The notes below the pieces were generated by a model, which was not told where the DNA came from, made no database searches, and was given only the letters and a program-made list of their open reading frames with translations. A program made the translations under genes and the position numbers. Below, one piece after another: positions 1 through 7,257 of a stretch of 24,579 nt of DNA; the stretch's first letter is position 1, and each line of letters begins with the position of its first letter. Source of the DNA: JBFELO01 sp041552055 (GTDB lineage Bacteria > Acidobacteriota > Thermoanaerobaculia > Thermoanaerobaculales > Sulfomarinibacteraceae); assembly GCA_041552055.1 (NCBI GenBank), contig JBFELO010000070.1, positions 1 through 24,579 on the forward strand, given 5' to 3'.

Positions 1-21
1 CCCCCCCCCCCCCCCCCCCCC
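1..21. repeat. poly-C homopolymer at the window edge
   Basis: The first 21 bases are all C, followed by ordinary mixed sequence. No gene reaches into it. It could be a genuine homopolymer tract, but a pure run at the very end of a contig is also typical of sequencing or assembly artefacts (for example G-calls from two-colour chemistry read on the other strand). I lean towards artefact. Confidence 0.8.
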
Positions 22-86
22 GACTCGAACACCGTGCGTGCAGTCGGTCGTGACAGTGCCCGCCAAACCTGGTCTGTGGGGGAGCG

Positions 87-800
87 ATGGAGAAGCAAAT
101 ACTGGTCATCGAGGACGAGCCACAGCTCGCGCGTCTGGTGGGAATGCACCTCGAAGACGTGGGTTGTCGGATCGAAACCGCGTTCACCGGATCAGACGGG
201 CTGGCTCGTTCGTCGCGTACCGATTTCGACCTGATCGTGCTCGATCTCATGCTGCCGGACATGGACGGCTTGGACGTGTGCCGCGAGCTGCGCGTGCGAG
301 AAAACTACACACCTATCCTGATGTTGACCGCACGGTCGGGCGAGCTCGACCGCGTGCTCGGGCTCGAGCTCGGCGCGGACGACTACCTCACCAAGCCGTT
401 CAACGTCCGCGAGCTGGTGGCGAGGGTGAAGGCCATCTTTCGCCGCGTCGAACGCCTGGCGCAGCAAAGGGAGGATCCCGAGTCGGGGCCGCTGGAGTTC
501 ACAGATCTGATCATCGACCAGGACAGGCGACAGGTCACGGTTCACGGGCGACCGGTCCACCTGACGGCTCGCGAGTTCGACCTGCTGGTGCAGTTCGCGC
601 GAAGTCCCGGCAGGGTGTTCAGCCGGGCGCAGCTGCTGGACCTGGTGTGGGGGTACGGTGCCGGCTCCTATGAACACACCGTGAACTCACACATCAACCG
701 ACTCCGCGCCAAGATCGAGGATGACCCGTCACGACCACGATTCATCCAGACGGTGTGGGGCGTGGGGTATCGCTTTTTCGATCCAACCTTCGACGGATAG
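87..800 (+). CDS. OmpR/PhoB-family response regulator
   Basis: 237-residue two-component response regulator, a cytoplasmic DNA-binding transcription factor activated by phosphorylation. The receiver domain (about residues 4-115) has the acidic pair E9/D10, the phospho-acceptor D53 in 'LIVLDLMLPDMDG', T81 in 'MLTA' and K103 in 'LTKPF'. The C-terminal winged helix (about 138-232) has the usual 'LTAREFDLL' and 'VWGVGYRF' motifs of the Trans_reg_C family. Length is normal. The ATG is preceded by a GGGGGAG ribosome-binding site. The stop lies 10 bp before the histidine kinase start, so the two form an operon and a cognate pair. The sequence does not reveal the signal or the target genes. The pairing resembles ResDE/BaeSR-type systems, but I would not assign a specific symbol. 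Confidence 0.96.
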   Translation: MEKQILVIEDEPQLARLVGMHLEDVGCRIETAFTGSDGLARSSRTDFDLIVLDLMLPDMDGLDVCRELRVRENYTPILMLTARSGELDRVLGLELGADDYLTKPFNVRELVARVKAIFRRVERLAQQREDPESGPLEFTDLIIDQDRRQVTVHGRPVHLTAREFDLLVQFARSPGRVFSRAQLLDLVWGYGAGSYEHTVNSHINRLRAKIEDDPSRPRFIQTVWGVGYRFFDPTFDG

Positions 801-810
801 GTGCGGACCG

Positions 811-2337
811 ATGTGGGCCCTGGAGGTCACAGCTTTGATACCGAAGCGAGGCAGTCTGTACGCGAAGTTGTCGCTCGCCCTGCTGGCGTTGTCCCTCGCC
901 GCCGGCGGATTCACCATCGCACTCTCCCTGTGGACCAGCCACCTCTACCAGCAGGAGGTGCAGCAGCGGATGAATATCGACCTTGCCGAGCACATCACCG
1001 CCGAGAAGCTGCTCATCCAGGACGGCGTCGTCGACGAGGACAAGCTGCACGAAGTGTTCCACATGATGATGGTCATCAACCCCAGCATCGAGCTCTACCT
1101 GCTCGACGCGACCGGCACGATCCTGTCGTACTCGGCACCGCCAGGCCGCGTGCAGCTGGCGAGGGTCTCGATGGAGCCGATCGAGCGGCTGACGGCCGGG
1201 CCCGGCCATCTCCCCGTGTTGGGGGACGATCCACGCAACCCACAACGCGGCAATATCTTCTCGGTCGCACCGGTCCTCCGGGATGGCGAGCTCGAAGGGT
1301 ACCTGTACATCGTCCTCGCCAGCGAGCAGTTCGCATCGGTGGCCGACCTTGTGCGCGGCAGCTACATCCTGCGCAGCGCGACCCTGACCCTTGCCGCCGC
1401 CGCCGCCGTGGCGATGGTCGGGGCGTTGCTCCTGTTCGGCCGGCTGACTCGACGATTGACCGAGCTGTCCGATCGGATGGCTCGATTCAAGGTGGAAAAG
1501 CTCGCCGAACCCCCGGTTGCTGGCGAAGACTCCCAGGATCTCGTGAGCCCCCTCTCCCACCCCGACGAGCTGGAGCAGCTTCACGCGACGTTCGAGCGGA
1601 TGGCGGGGAGAATCGAGGAACAGATCAGCCAGCTCGAGGCCCAGGACCGGCTCCGCCGAGACATGGTGGCGAACGTCTCCCACGATCTCCGCACACCGCT
1701 CACCCATCTCCAGGGCTATCTGGAGACACTGAGGCTCAAGGAGCACGACCTGGACGACGAGCGACGGCGGGAGTATCTGGACATCGCTCTGCAGCACAGC
1801 GAACGGCTCGGCCGGCTGGTGTCGGACCTGTTCGAACTGGCCAAGCTCGACGCCCTGCAGGAACCAATCGAACGCGAGCGGCTTCCGGTCGGGGAGCTTG
1901 TACAGGACGTCACTCAGAAGTACCGGTTGTCTGCCAGCGAACAGGGAATCGCCCTCGACGCGGACCTCGAGGCCGGACCGACGTTGATCTCGGCCGACGT
2001 CGGGCTGCTCGAACGCGCGCTCGAAAACGTGCTGGACAACGCGCTCCGGCACACCCCCAGGGGCGGCCGCATCTCGGTCGTCATCAGGCCCGAGCACGAG
2101 GCGCTGTGCATCGACGTGCACGACACCGGACCCGGCATCGAGGTCAGCGAGTTGCCGAAGATCTTCGATCGCTTCTACCGCACACGGGAGTCATCGATGG
2201 CGGACCAGTCGAGAGGAGCCGGGCTCGGCCTCGCCATCGCCAAGCGCGCCATCGAGCTCCACGGCGGCAGTCTGCACTGCGAGAGCCAGGTCGGTCAGGG
2301 CACGATGTTTCGATTCGAGCTGCCCACCGCCTCCTGA
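811..2337 (+). CDS. membrane sensor histidine kinase (HAMP, HisKA, HATPase_c)
   Basis: 508-residue inner-membrane sensor kinase, the likely partner of the response regulator just upstream. Order of parts: transmembrane helix about 18-41; extracytoplasmic sensor segment about 42-186 with no family I recognise; second helix about 187-210, including an Ala-rich stretch; HAMP linker; dimerisation/phosphotransfer domain with phospho-acceptor H291 in 'NVSHDLRTPL'; and an ATPase domain with N box (N410 in 'NVLDNALRHTP'), G1 box (D438 in 'DTGPGI'), F box 'FDRFYR' and G2 box 'GAGLGLAI' near 469. All catalytic motifs are intact. ATG 811 is chosen because an AGGTG sits 7 bp upstream and it avoids a long overlap with the regulator. 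A TTG at 835 behind GGAGGT is a credible alternative. An upstream ATG at 721 lies inside the regulator gene and is unlikely. Confidence 0.95.
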   Translation: MWALEVTALIPKRGSLYAKLSLALLALSLAAGGFTIALSLWTSHLYQQEVQQRMNIDLAEHITAEKLLIQDGVVDEDKLHEVFHMMMVINPSIELYLLDATGTILSYSAPPGRVQLARVSMEPIERLTAGPGHLPVLGDDPRNPQRGNIFSVAPVLRDGELEGYLYIVLASEQFASVADLVRGSYILRSATLTLAAAAAVAMVGALLLFGRLTRRLTELSDRMARFKVEKLAEPPVAGEDSQDLVSPLSHPDELEQLHATFERMAGRIEEQISQLEAQDRLRRDMVANVSHDLRTPLTHLQGYLETLRLKEHDLDDERRREYLDIALQHSERLGRLVSDLFELAKLDALQEPIERERLPVGELVQDVTQKYRLSASEQGIALDADLEAGPTLISADVGLLERALENVLDNALRHTPRGGRISVVIRPEHEALCIDVHDTGPGIEVSELPKIFDRFYRTRESSMADQSRGAGLGLAIAKRAIELHGGSLHCESQVGQGTMFRFELPTAS

Positions 2338-2384
2338 TCGCAGCCGCAACCCGGCCGCCCACCCACCCAGGGCGTGGAGGCCCG

Positions 2385-2513
2385 GGGGCATGAGGGCTTG
2401 TCACCGGCGTTCGGACGTCGCCACCCGCCCGATGCTGGATGCTGGATCCCCCACCCGCCCTTCCGCTCTTCATTTTCATCTTCGTCTTCGTCTTCGTCAT
2501 CATCGTCATCGTC
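2385..2513 (+). repeat. intergenic composite repeat, copy 1 (7-bp units plus TTCGTC tract)
   Basis: This lies between the convergent histidine kinase and Ntn-hydrolase genes. The centre (2431-2447) is a heptamer array, GATGCTG twice plus GAT. It is flanked on both sides by the decamer CCACCCGCCC (2421-2430 and 2451-2460). A low-complexity (TTCGTC/ATCGTC) tract follows at about 2470-2513. The same module order recurs at copy 2 near 3830-3996, and a related heptamer array lies at 23008-23042. The rest of this 254-bp gap holds nothing else I can name. Confidence 0.8.
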
Positions 2514-2591
2514 CTCTGCCACCCCCAGTCGCTGCTGCCAGCGTGGCTGCGCTTGTCGTCGCGCCGGCGTCCGCGCGTTACCTCGATCCGA

Positions 2592-3788
2592 TCAGTCGAT
2601 TCCCCTGAGCGCTCCCAGGACACGCTCCGCCTGTTGCTCCTGGAATCGGCGGAGCTCGTCCGGGGACCGATTCGACTGCAGGAATGACCTCGTCGCGTCG
2701 ACAATGGCCCTCTCGAGCTCGAGCAGCGACGGCAGGAACCCCGTCCCATCGGCGTTTTCGAGCGGAGTCAGGTCGAGGTACTTTTCCCTGTCGGGCTCCG
2801 GGAACGGCCGAACAATCTTCTTGATGCGCAGCGACTCCGCCCACAGCGGTGCGTCCTCTCCCTGCCACAGGGGAGCCGGGCTCGCGCCCGCCTCCACCCA
2901 GAGTGGGATCGCGGCAGCGGTGATCGGCTCTCCCGGGATGACCCACATGGTGGCGGGCGGCCAGGCGGCGCCGGGCCGGCGGCCCACGATCACCACCGCC
3001 GCCGAGGTGGACGCGCGATTGATACAGTCTCTGGTTGAAATCCACACGCTCTCGATCGCCGGGACCCGCCTCATGTCGGCCCAGGCGGGGTGGTCGACGA
3101 GCGGGTGCCCCACGTCTCTGGTGAAGTGGTGGAGGATCTCCCGCCAGTCGATGGGTCCCTCCCCAAGCTCCGCGAACAGCCGGCTCGCCCGTTCGTGTCG
3201 CAGGTAGCCGGCACCGGTGGACGGCTCGCCGGTGCGCGAGAAGTTGGTGTTGACCAGGCAGCTGCGCGGCGTGCCGGACACCTCGATGACTTCGAAGCCG
3301 TGGTTGTGGACCTCGTACAGCCGAGCCTGGCCGTCGCCGTCGATCACCCCGAAGTTGGTCCAGGCTCCCAGCTTGCCCCCGAGGTTTGCCTGCAAATGGC
3401 GTTCGAAGTCCGCCACGGTACGGCAGGTTCTGAGGGCATCGGCCATGATGATGCCCTCGAGGTCCTTCAGCTCGTCGGTCGTCGGCTCCGGAAGGTTGTA
3501 GGCAACGGTGTTCATGATGGCGAAGCCCACCTCGTTGAGGCCGGCGAACGTGTGTCGGCCCGATGGGGTGTCGGCATCCACCAGGGCGAGAAAGCCGTAC
3601 GGTCGGTCGTCGACGAACACCACCTTGTTCGAGAGGTTGCCCGTGTCGCGGTTCTTCCACAACACGGGCGATCCCGTGGCGCTACCGTCGACACCGATCA
3701 CCGCCGAAGTGCACTCGTCCGGCGCCGCCGACGCGCCACCGCCCAGGGCGACCAACCAACACACGAACACCACGATCATCACGCGCAT
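2592..3788 (-). CDS. secreted Ntn-hydrolase, AAT/C45 peptidase-like
   Basis: 398-residue predicted exported protein. Residues 1-21 form a signal peptide (hydrophobic 'MIVVFVCWLVALGGG', then 'ASA'). The segment just after it has C26 in 'DECTSAVIG', followed by 'SPVLWKNRDTGN'. In the acyl-CoA:6-aminopenicillanate acyltransferase / C45 group of N-terminal-nucleophile hydrolases, a Cys of this kind becomes the N-terminal nucleophile after processing, and the WKNRD segment is a family hallmark. Family members hydrolyse or transfer linear amide bonds; the substrate cannot be read from sequence. The start at 3788 has GGAGG five bases upstream; an in-frame ATG at 3779 is the alternative. The gene is convergent with the kinase gene and divergent from the creatininase gene, so it is transcribed alone. 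Direct copies of the heptamer repeat flank it on both sides. Confidence 0.8.
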   Translation of the reverse strand: MRVMIVVFVCWLVALGGGASAAPDECTSAVIGVDGSATGSPVLWKNRDTGNLSNKVVFVDDRPYGFLALVDADTPSGRHTFAGLNEVGFAIMNTVAYNLPEPTTDELKDLEGIIMADALRTCRTVADFERHLQANLGGKLGAWTNFGVIDGDGQARLYEVHNHGFEVIEVSGTPRSCLVNTNFSRTGEPSTGAGYLRHERASRLFAELGEGPIDWREILHHFTRDVGHPLVDHPAWADMRRVPAIESVWISTRDCINRASTSAAVVIVGRRPGAAWPPATMWVIPGEPITAAAIPLWVEAGASPAPLWQGEDAPLWAESLRIKKIVRPFPEPDREKYLDLTPLENADGTGFLPSLLELERAIVDATRSFLQSNRSPDELRRFQEQQAERVLGALRGID

Positions 3789-3829
3789 CTCGACCTCCGG
3801 GCAGCGGATTGTAACAAGCGTGAGGACAG

Positions 3830-3996
3830 AGGGGCTTGAGGGCGCGGAGACTCGCCCACGGCCTTCGGCCGTCGCCACCCGCCCGATGCTGGATGCCAGA
3901 TGCTGGATGCTGGATCCCCCACCCGCCCATGGGGAGCGAGGGGATGTGGGGGTGAGGTGGTGAGGGACCCATCCCGTTCTTCGTCTTCGTCTCGAC
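3830..3996 (+). repeat. intergenic composite repeat, copy 2
   Basis: This fills much of the 424-bp gap between the divergent Ntn-hydrolase and creatininase genes. The heptamer array at 3885-3915 reads GATGCTG, GATGCCA, GATGCTG, GATGCTG, GAT. It is flanked by CCACCCGCCC at 3875-3884 and 3919-3928, exactly as in copy 1 but with two more units. A short TTCGTCTTCGTC stretch follows near 3979-3990, again as in copy 1. Upstream sequence ('GAGGGGCTTGAGGGC') also resembles the start of copy 1. No coding potential is convincing here. Confidence 0.8.
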
Positions 3997-4088
3997 GCCC
4001 CGCCGAGGATTCGAGGGCCTGAGGGCGTGGGGGCGTGGGGACGATCGCGGACCGGCTCCGGAAGATGTCTTCAGGCCCACCAGCCCAG

Positions 4089-4114
4089 CCCGGCACTCGG
4101 AACCGAGTGCCGGG
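4089..4114. promoter_or_regulatory. 26-bp perfect inverted repeat in divergent intergenic region
   Basis: Two 12-base arms (CCCGGCACTCGG and its exact reverse complement) are separated by AA. The element lies about 100 bp upstream of the creatininase start and about 300 bp from the divergent Ntn-hydrolase start. No T-tract follows on either strand, so an intrinsic terminator is unlikely. An operator for a dimeric regulator, or a strong hairpin in a leader RNA, are the main options. Confidence 0.6.
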
Positions 4115-4153
4115 CGGTCAAGCCCGCAAGCCTTCGCCCTCGGCGTCGGCTGC

Positions 4154-4183
4154 GTGTCGCCGTCCCATCGGACCCTCTATGAT
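4154..4183 (+). promoter_or_regulatory. candidate promoter of the creatininase-family gene
   Basis: TATGAT at 4178-4183 matches the sigma-70 -10 box in five of six positions and lies 29 bp before the start codon. GTGTCG at 4154-4159, 18 bp upstream of it, is a weak -35 that resembles the TTGTCT seen at two better promoters in this window (7157 and 20641). The -10 is the main support. Confidence 0.35.
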
Positions 4184-4212
4184 GTCACGGAAGATAGTCC
4201 CAGGAGGTGATG

Positions 4213-4956
4213 ATGCGGCTGCAGCTGATGTGCTGGCCCGAGGTCGAGCGATATCTGGAACGTTCGGCCGGCGTGATCCTCCCGGTCGGAGCGACCGAGC
4301 AGCACGGCCCGACCGGGGTGATCGGCACCGATGCGATCTGCGCCGAGACCCTTGCCTGGCGGGTGGGAGAGCTCGCCGAGGCGGTGGTCGGTCCGACCCT
4401 GACTGTCGGGATGTCGGAGCATCACATGGCGTTCCCCGGCTCGATCACCCTGCGGCCGACGACGTTGGTGGCGGTGGTGCGGGACGTCGTGCTATCGCTC
4501 GCACGCCACGGCTTCCGCAGGGTGTTCATCGTCAACGGCCACGGCGGCAACACGGCCTCGCTTGACGCGGCCTTGTTCGAGGTCTACACCGACGCCCCCC
4601 GGCTCGTCGAGGGCGGTGACGACGTCCGCTGCCTCGCCGCCAAGTGGTGGGAGACCCCTGCTGCAGAGCGGCTGTGCCCGGAGCTGTTCGGCGACCGCGA
4701 CGGCGACCACGCCTCGGCCAGCGAGGTCTCGATCGCCATGGCCGCCTATCCCGACCACGTCAAGGAAGGTGAGCTGGATCCCGAGGTAGCCCCGACCGGC
4801 AGGTTGTTCGGCCCGTTGGACTTCCGGCGGCGCTACCCGGACGGCCGCATGGGATCGCATCCCGAGCTCGCGTCGATCGAGGCCGGCCAACGGCTGATCG
4901 AGGCGGTGGCCGCAGATCTGGGGGACAGCTACCGGGAATTCGTGGGCGAGGCGTGA
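4213..4956 (+). CDS. creatininase-family amidohydrolase
   Basis: 247-residue cytoplasmic metal-dependent amidohydrolase of the creatininase superfamily (the group that includes creatininase, ArfB-type formamide hydrolases and MftE). Metal-binding motifs are visible in order: E29 and H31 in 'PVGATEQHGP', D40 in 'GTD', H110 in 'VNGHGGN', and H166/E171 in 'GDHASASEVS'. The 'SEHHMAFPGSITL' stretch is also typical. The motif NGHGGN, rather than the NGHYEN-type of true creatininase, argues that creatinine is not the substrate; the true amide or formamide substrate is unknown. The reading frame is open from GTG 4207 (GTG-ATG-ATG). I prefer ATG 4213 because AGGAGG (4202-4207) is then correctly spaced. 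The gene appears monocistronic, and its neighbours give no pathway. Confidence 0.9.
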   Translation: MRLQLMCWPEVERYLERSAGVILPVGATEQHGPTGVIGTDAICAETLAWRVGELAEAVVGPTLTVGMSEHHMAFPGSITLRPTTLVAVVRDVVLSLARHGFRRVFIVNGHGGNTASLDAALFEVYTDAPRLVEGGDDVRCLAAKWWETPAAERLCPELFGDRDGDHASASEVSIAMAAYPDHVKEGELDPEVAPTGRLFGPLDFRRRYPDGRMGSHPELASIEAGQRLIEAVAADLGDSYREFVGEA

Positions 4957-5035
4957 TTATCCGCCGTGGCCGTTCGCTGCCCGAGCGACGGCAGCAGTGG
5001 TCTCGGCGACCTCCGTCACGCCGCCCGGAACGGCT

Positions 5036-5065
5036 TTGACCGAACCACGCGCGTCGGCCGATAAT
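5036..5065 (+). promoter_or_regulatory. sigma-70-like promoter of the beta-helix gene
   Basis: TTGACC (5036-5041), an 18-bp spacer, then GATAAT (5060-5065). Transcription would begin near 5071-5073, only about ten bases before ATG 5083. This rules out the in-frame ATG at 5068 as the start and implies a very short leader holding the AGGGG ribosome-binding site. Confidence 0.6.
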
Positions 5066-5082
5066 GGATGCCAGGGGTTTGC

Positions 5083-7134
5083 ATGCGACTTGCGTCCGGC
5101 GTCATGCTGTGTCTCGGGTGGACAGCACCGACTTGGGCAGCCGAACTGTGCCCGCCGCTACCGCCGCCCGGCGGCGCCACAGTCAACGTCGCCACGGTCG
5201 AAGAGCTGAAAGACGCCGTCGAATCTGCCGCTGCCGGTGACACGATCTTGATCGCAGACGGCGCCTACGAACTCAACGGAGTCTATCTGTGGGTGGACAC
5301 GCCGGGCGTGACGCTGCGGTCGGCGAGCGGCAACCGTGACGCGGTGATCCTTGACGGCAACTACCAGACCACCGAGATCGTCACGGTCACCGCCTCCGAC
5401 GTCACCATCGCCGACCTGAGTCTTCGCAGGGCCTTCACCCATCCGATCCACGTCACGACCACCGAAAGTGCAGACACCCTGAACACCATGATTTACAACG
5501 TCCGCATCGTGGATCCGGGCCAGCAGGCGATCAAGATCAATCCGTGGGCGAGCCGCACCCATTTCCCGGACAACGGCACCATCGCCTGCAGCCACATCGA
5601 GCTCACCGACGCGGGTCGCATCGAGGTGTGGAACATCAACGGGAGCTGCTACACGGGCGGCGTCGACGCCCACTGGGCGCGCGACTGGACCATCCGCGAC
5701 AACCTGATCGAGGGATTCTGGTGCTCGATCGGCCTGTCCGAGCACGCGGTTCATATGTGGCGCGGCTGCCGTGACACCGTTGTCGAGCGCAACGTCACCC
5801 GAGAGAACGCGCGCGGCATCGGGTTCGGCCTGGCGTCGGGCGGTGAAGCCCGCACCTATCCCGACGATCCCTGCCCGAGCGCCGACTACGTGGGCCACTA
5901 CGGCGGGATCATCCGCAACAACGCCGTGTTCGCCTCCTCGAGCGGTCTCTTCGACTCGGAGTACAGCTTCGACTGCGGGATCTGCCTGGCGAGCGCCTGT
6001 GGCGCTCGGGTGTTCCACAACACCGTCGTTTCCACCCAACCGCCGTTCTCGTCGATCGAGTGGCGGTGGCCGAGCACCGACGCCGAGATCACCAACAACC
6101 TGGCGACTCACAACTACCGGGAACGGGACGGTGCGACCGCGATTCTGGCGGGCAACCTCGAGTCGCAACCGCTGTCGCTCTTCGTCGACGGCCCCGGTGG
6201 CGACCTCCACCTGGCCTCCACCGCGTCCGTGGCGATCGATCAGGTGGCCGCGCCGGCCGAGGTGGTGGACGACATCGACGGCGACGGTCGGCCGGTCGGC
6301 CCGTCCTCCGATGTGGGTGCCGACGAGCACCGACCGGGGATCCCGGTGTTTGCCGACAGCTTCGAGGGTGGTGGCGCCGGTGGTTGGTCGAGCGCCGGCG
6401 GCGGCAGCTGGACGGTCACGCCAGCCGCGGCCTACCTCGGCAGCTATGGCCTCGAGGTGTCGGTCGGTTCGTGCAGCGGCAGTATCACCGAGGTCGTCCT
6501 GAGCGACCCCCCTGCGCCCGGGCCGCTGTCGGTCGAGGCGTGCCTGTCGATCACGGCAGGCGACGACTTCGCCGTCGCCGATGGTTCCGCCGCGACCTTC
6601 ACGGCGGGACGCCTGGTCGCGCTGTACGACGGCTTCGCGGTCGAAGCGGGTGGGTCGTTCACCTCGATCATCGACGTCACCCTGGACCCGCACGGCTGGG
6701 TTCAGGACGACTCGCCGCACGCCGAGACGCGGTACCTGGCCGAGTTCTACATTGATCTCGACGCGCTCGTCCTCGGCACCGGTGACGAGCTGCACCACTT
6801 CGTGGCGTACTCGGCCGACGGCGCGCCCCAGCTCCGGCTGGTGATCCGTGACGGTCCCGAACTGTGGCTCGAGGTGCGCGAGGACGACGGCACCCCCCGC
6901 GTCACGTCCGCCGGCGTGCCCGTTGCGTCCGGCTGGAACCGGATCGCCCTGAGCTGGGAGGCCGGGGCCAGTGCCACCGCTTCGCTCACCGTCAACGACG
7001 GTGCAGCGACCGAGTTGACCGGCCTCGATACCGGTGCCGGGCGCATCGACCTCGTCCGCTGGGGAATCGTCGGCGGAATCCTCTCGGCAAGCTCGGGCAC
7101 GATCCACCTCGACGCGTACTCCTCGTGGCGCTAG
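5083..7134 (+). CDS. secreted right-handed beta-helix protein with C-terminal lectin-like domain
   Basis: 683-residue exported protein. The N-terminus is a signal peptide ending near 'PTWA' (about residue 19). Residues 30-400 form a parallel beta-helix of the pectate-lyase/PL6-like fold. The entry motif is 'VATVEELKDAVESAAAGDTI', followed by repeated strands with 'ITNN'- and 'VVERN'-type Asn ladders. A 'DVGADE' segment typical of the end of such helices comes near 415. A linker 'VFADSFEGGGAGGWS' leads to a beta-rich segment (about 430-683) that looks like a concanavalin/laminin-G jelly roll. Many such proteins act on or bind polysaccharides, but I cannot identify catalytic residues, so lyase activity is unproven. 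The start is fixed by the promoter at 5036-5065 and an AGGGG five bases upstream. The kinase gene follows 123 bp later with its own promoter. Confidence 0.85.
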   Translation: MRLASGVMLCLGWTAPTWAAELCPPLPPPGGATVNVATVEELKDAVESAAAGDTILIADGAYELNGVYLWVDTPGVTLRSASGNRDAVILDGNYQTTEIVTVTASDVTIADLSLRRAFTHPIHVTTTESADTLNTMIYNVRIVDPGQQAIKINPWASRTHFPDNGTIACSHIELTDAGRIEVWNINGSCYTGGVDAHWARDWTIRDNLIEGFWCSIGLSEHAVHMWRGCRDTVVERNVTRENARGIGFGLASGGEARTYPDDPCPSADYVGHYGGIIRNNAVFASSSGLFDSEYSFDCGICLASACGARVFHNTVVSTQPPFSSIEWRWPSTDAEITNNLATHNYRERDGATAILAGNLESQPLSLFVDGPGGDLHLASTASVAIDQVAAPAEVVDDIDGDGRPVGPSSDVGADEHRPGIPVFADSFEGGGAGGWSSAGGGSWTVTPAAAYLGSYGLEVSVGSCSGSITEVVLSDPPAPGPLSVEACLSITAGDDFAVADGSAATFTAGRLVALYDGFAVEAGGSFTSIIDVTLDPHGWVQDDSPHAETRYLAEFYIDLDALVLGTGDELHHFVAYSADGAPQLRLVIRDGPELWLEVREDDGTPRVTSAGVPVASGWNRIALSWEAGASATASLTVNDGAATELTGLDTGAGRIDLVRWGIVGGILSASSGTIHLDAYSSWR

Positions 7135-7156
7135 TGCCGCTGCCGCCCGGTCGGAA

Positions 7157-7184
7157 TTGTCTCGGGAGATATTTGGTCTATAGT
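7157..7184 (+). promoter_or_regulatory. sigma-70-like promoter of the kinase gene
   Basis: TTGTCT (7157-7162), 16-bp spacer, TATAGT (7179-7184) in a locally AT-rich stretch. It predicts a leader of roughly 65-70 bases before ATG 7258. The same -35 hexamer occurs 17 bp before CACAAT in front of sucC. Confidence 0.5.
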
Positions 7185-7257
7185 TAAGACTGGATCTCAT
7201 GCGCAGAACGAAGACGAATGGATCCTGGCAGCGACTGTCGAACCGCGAGGAGAAACG

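Noticed and set aside
2295..2522. Short minus-strand frame with an Asp/Glu-rich run
   Set aside because: The acidic run is simply the TTCGTC/ATCGTC low-complexity tract read in reverse, and the rest is the heptamer repeat. There is no ribosome-binding site or homology signal.
4035..4565. Plus-strand frame overlapping the creatininase-family start
   Set aside because: It runs out of frame through a gene with complete metal-binding motifs, crosses the 26-bp palindrome, and has Arg/Gly-rich shadow composition.
4213..4956. Creatininase-family protein as an MftE-like peptidase partner of the radical SAM/peptide pair
   Set aside because: The NGHGGN motif fits the MftE/ArfB side of the family, but the genes are about 19 kb apart with unrelated operons between, and no other mycofactocin gene or MftA-type core is present.
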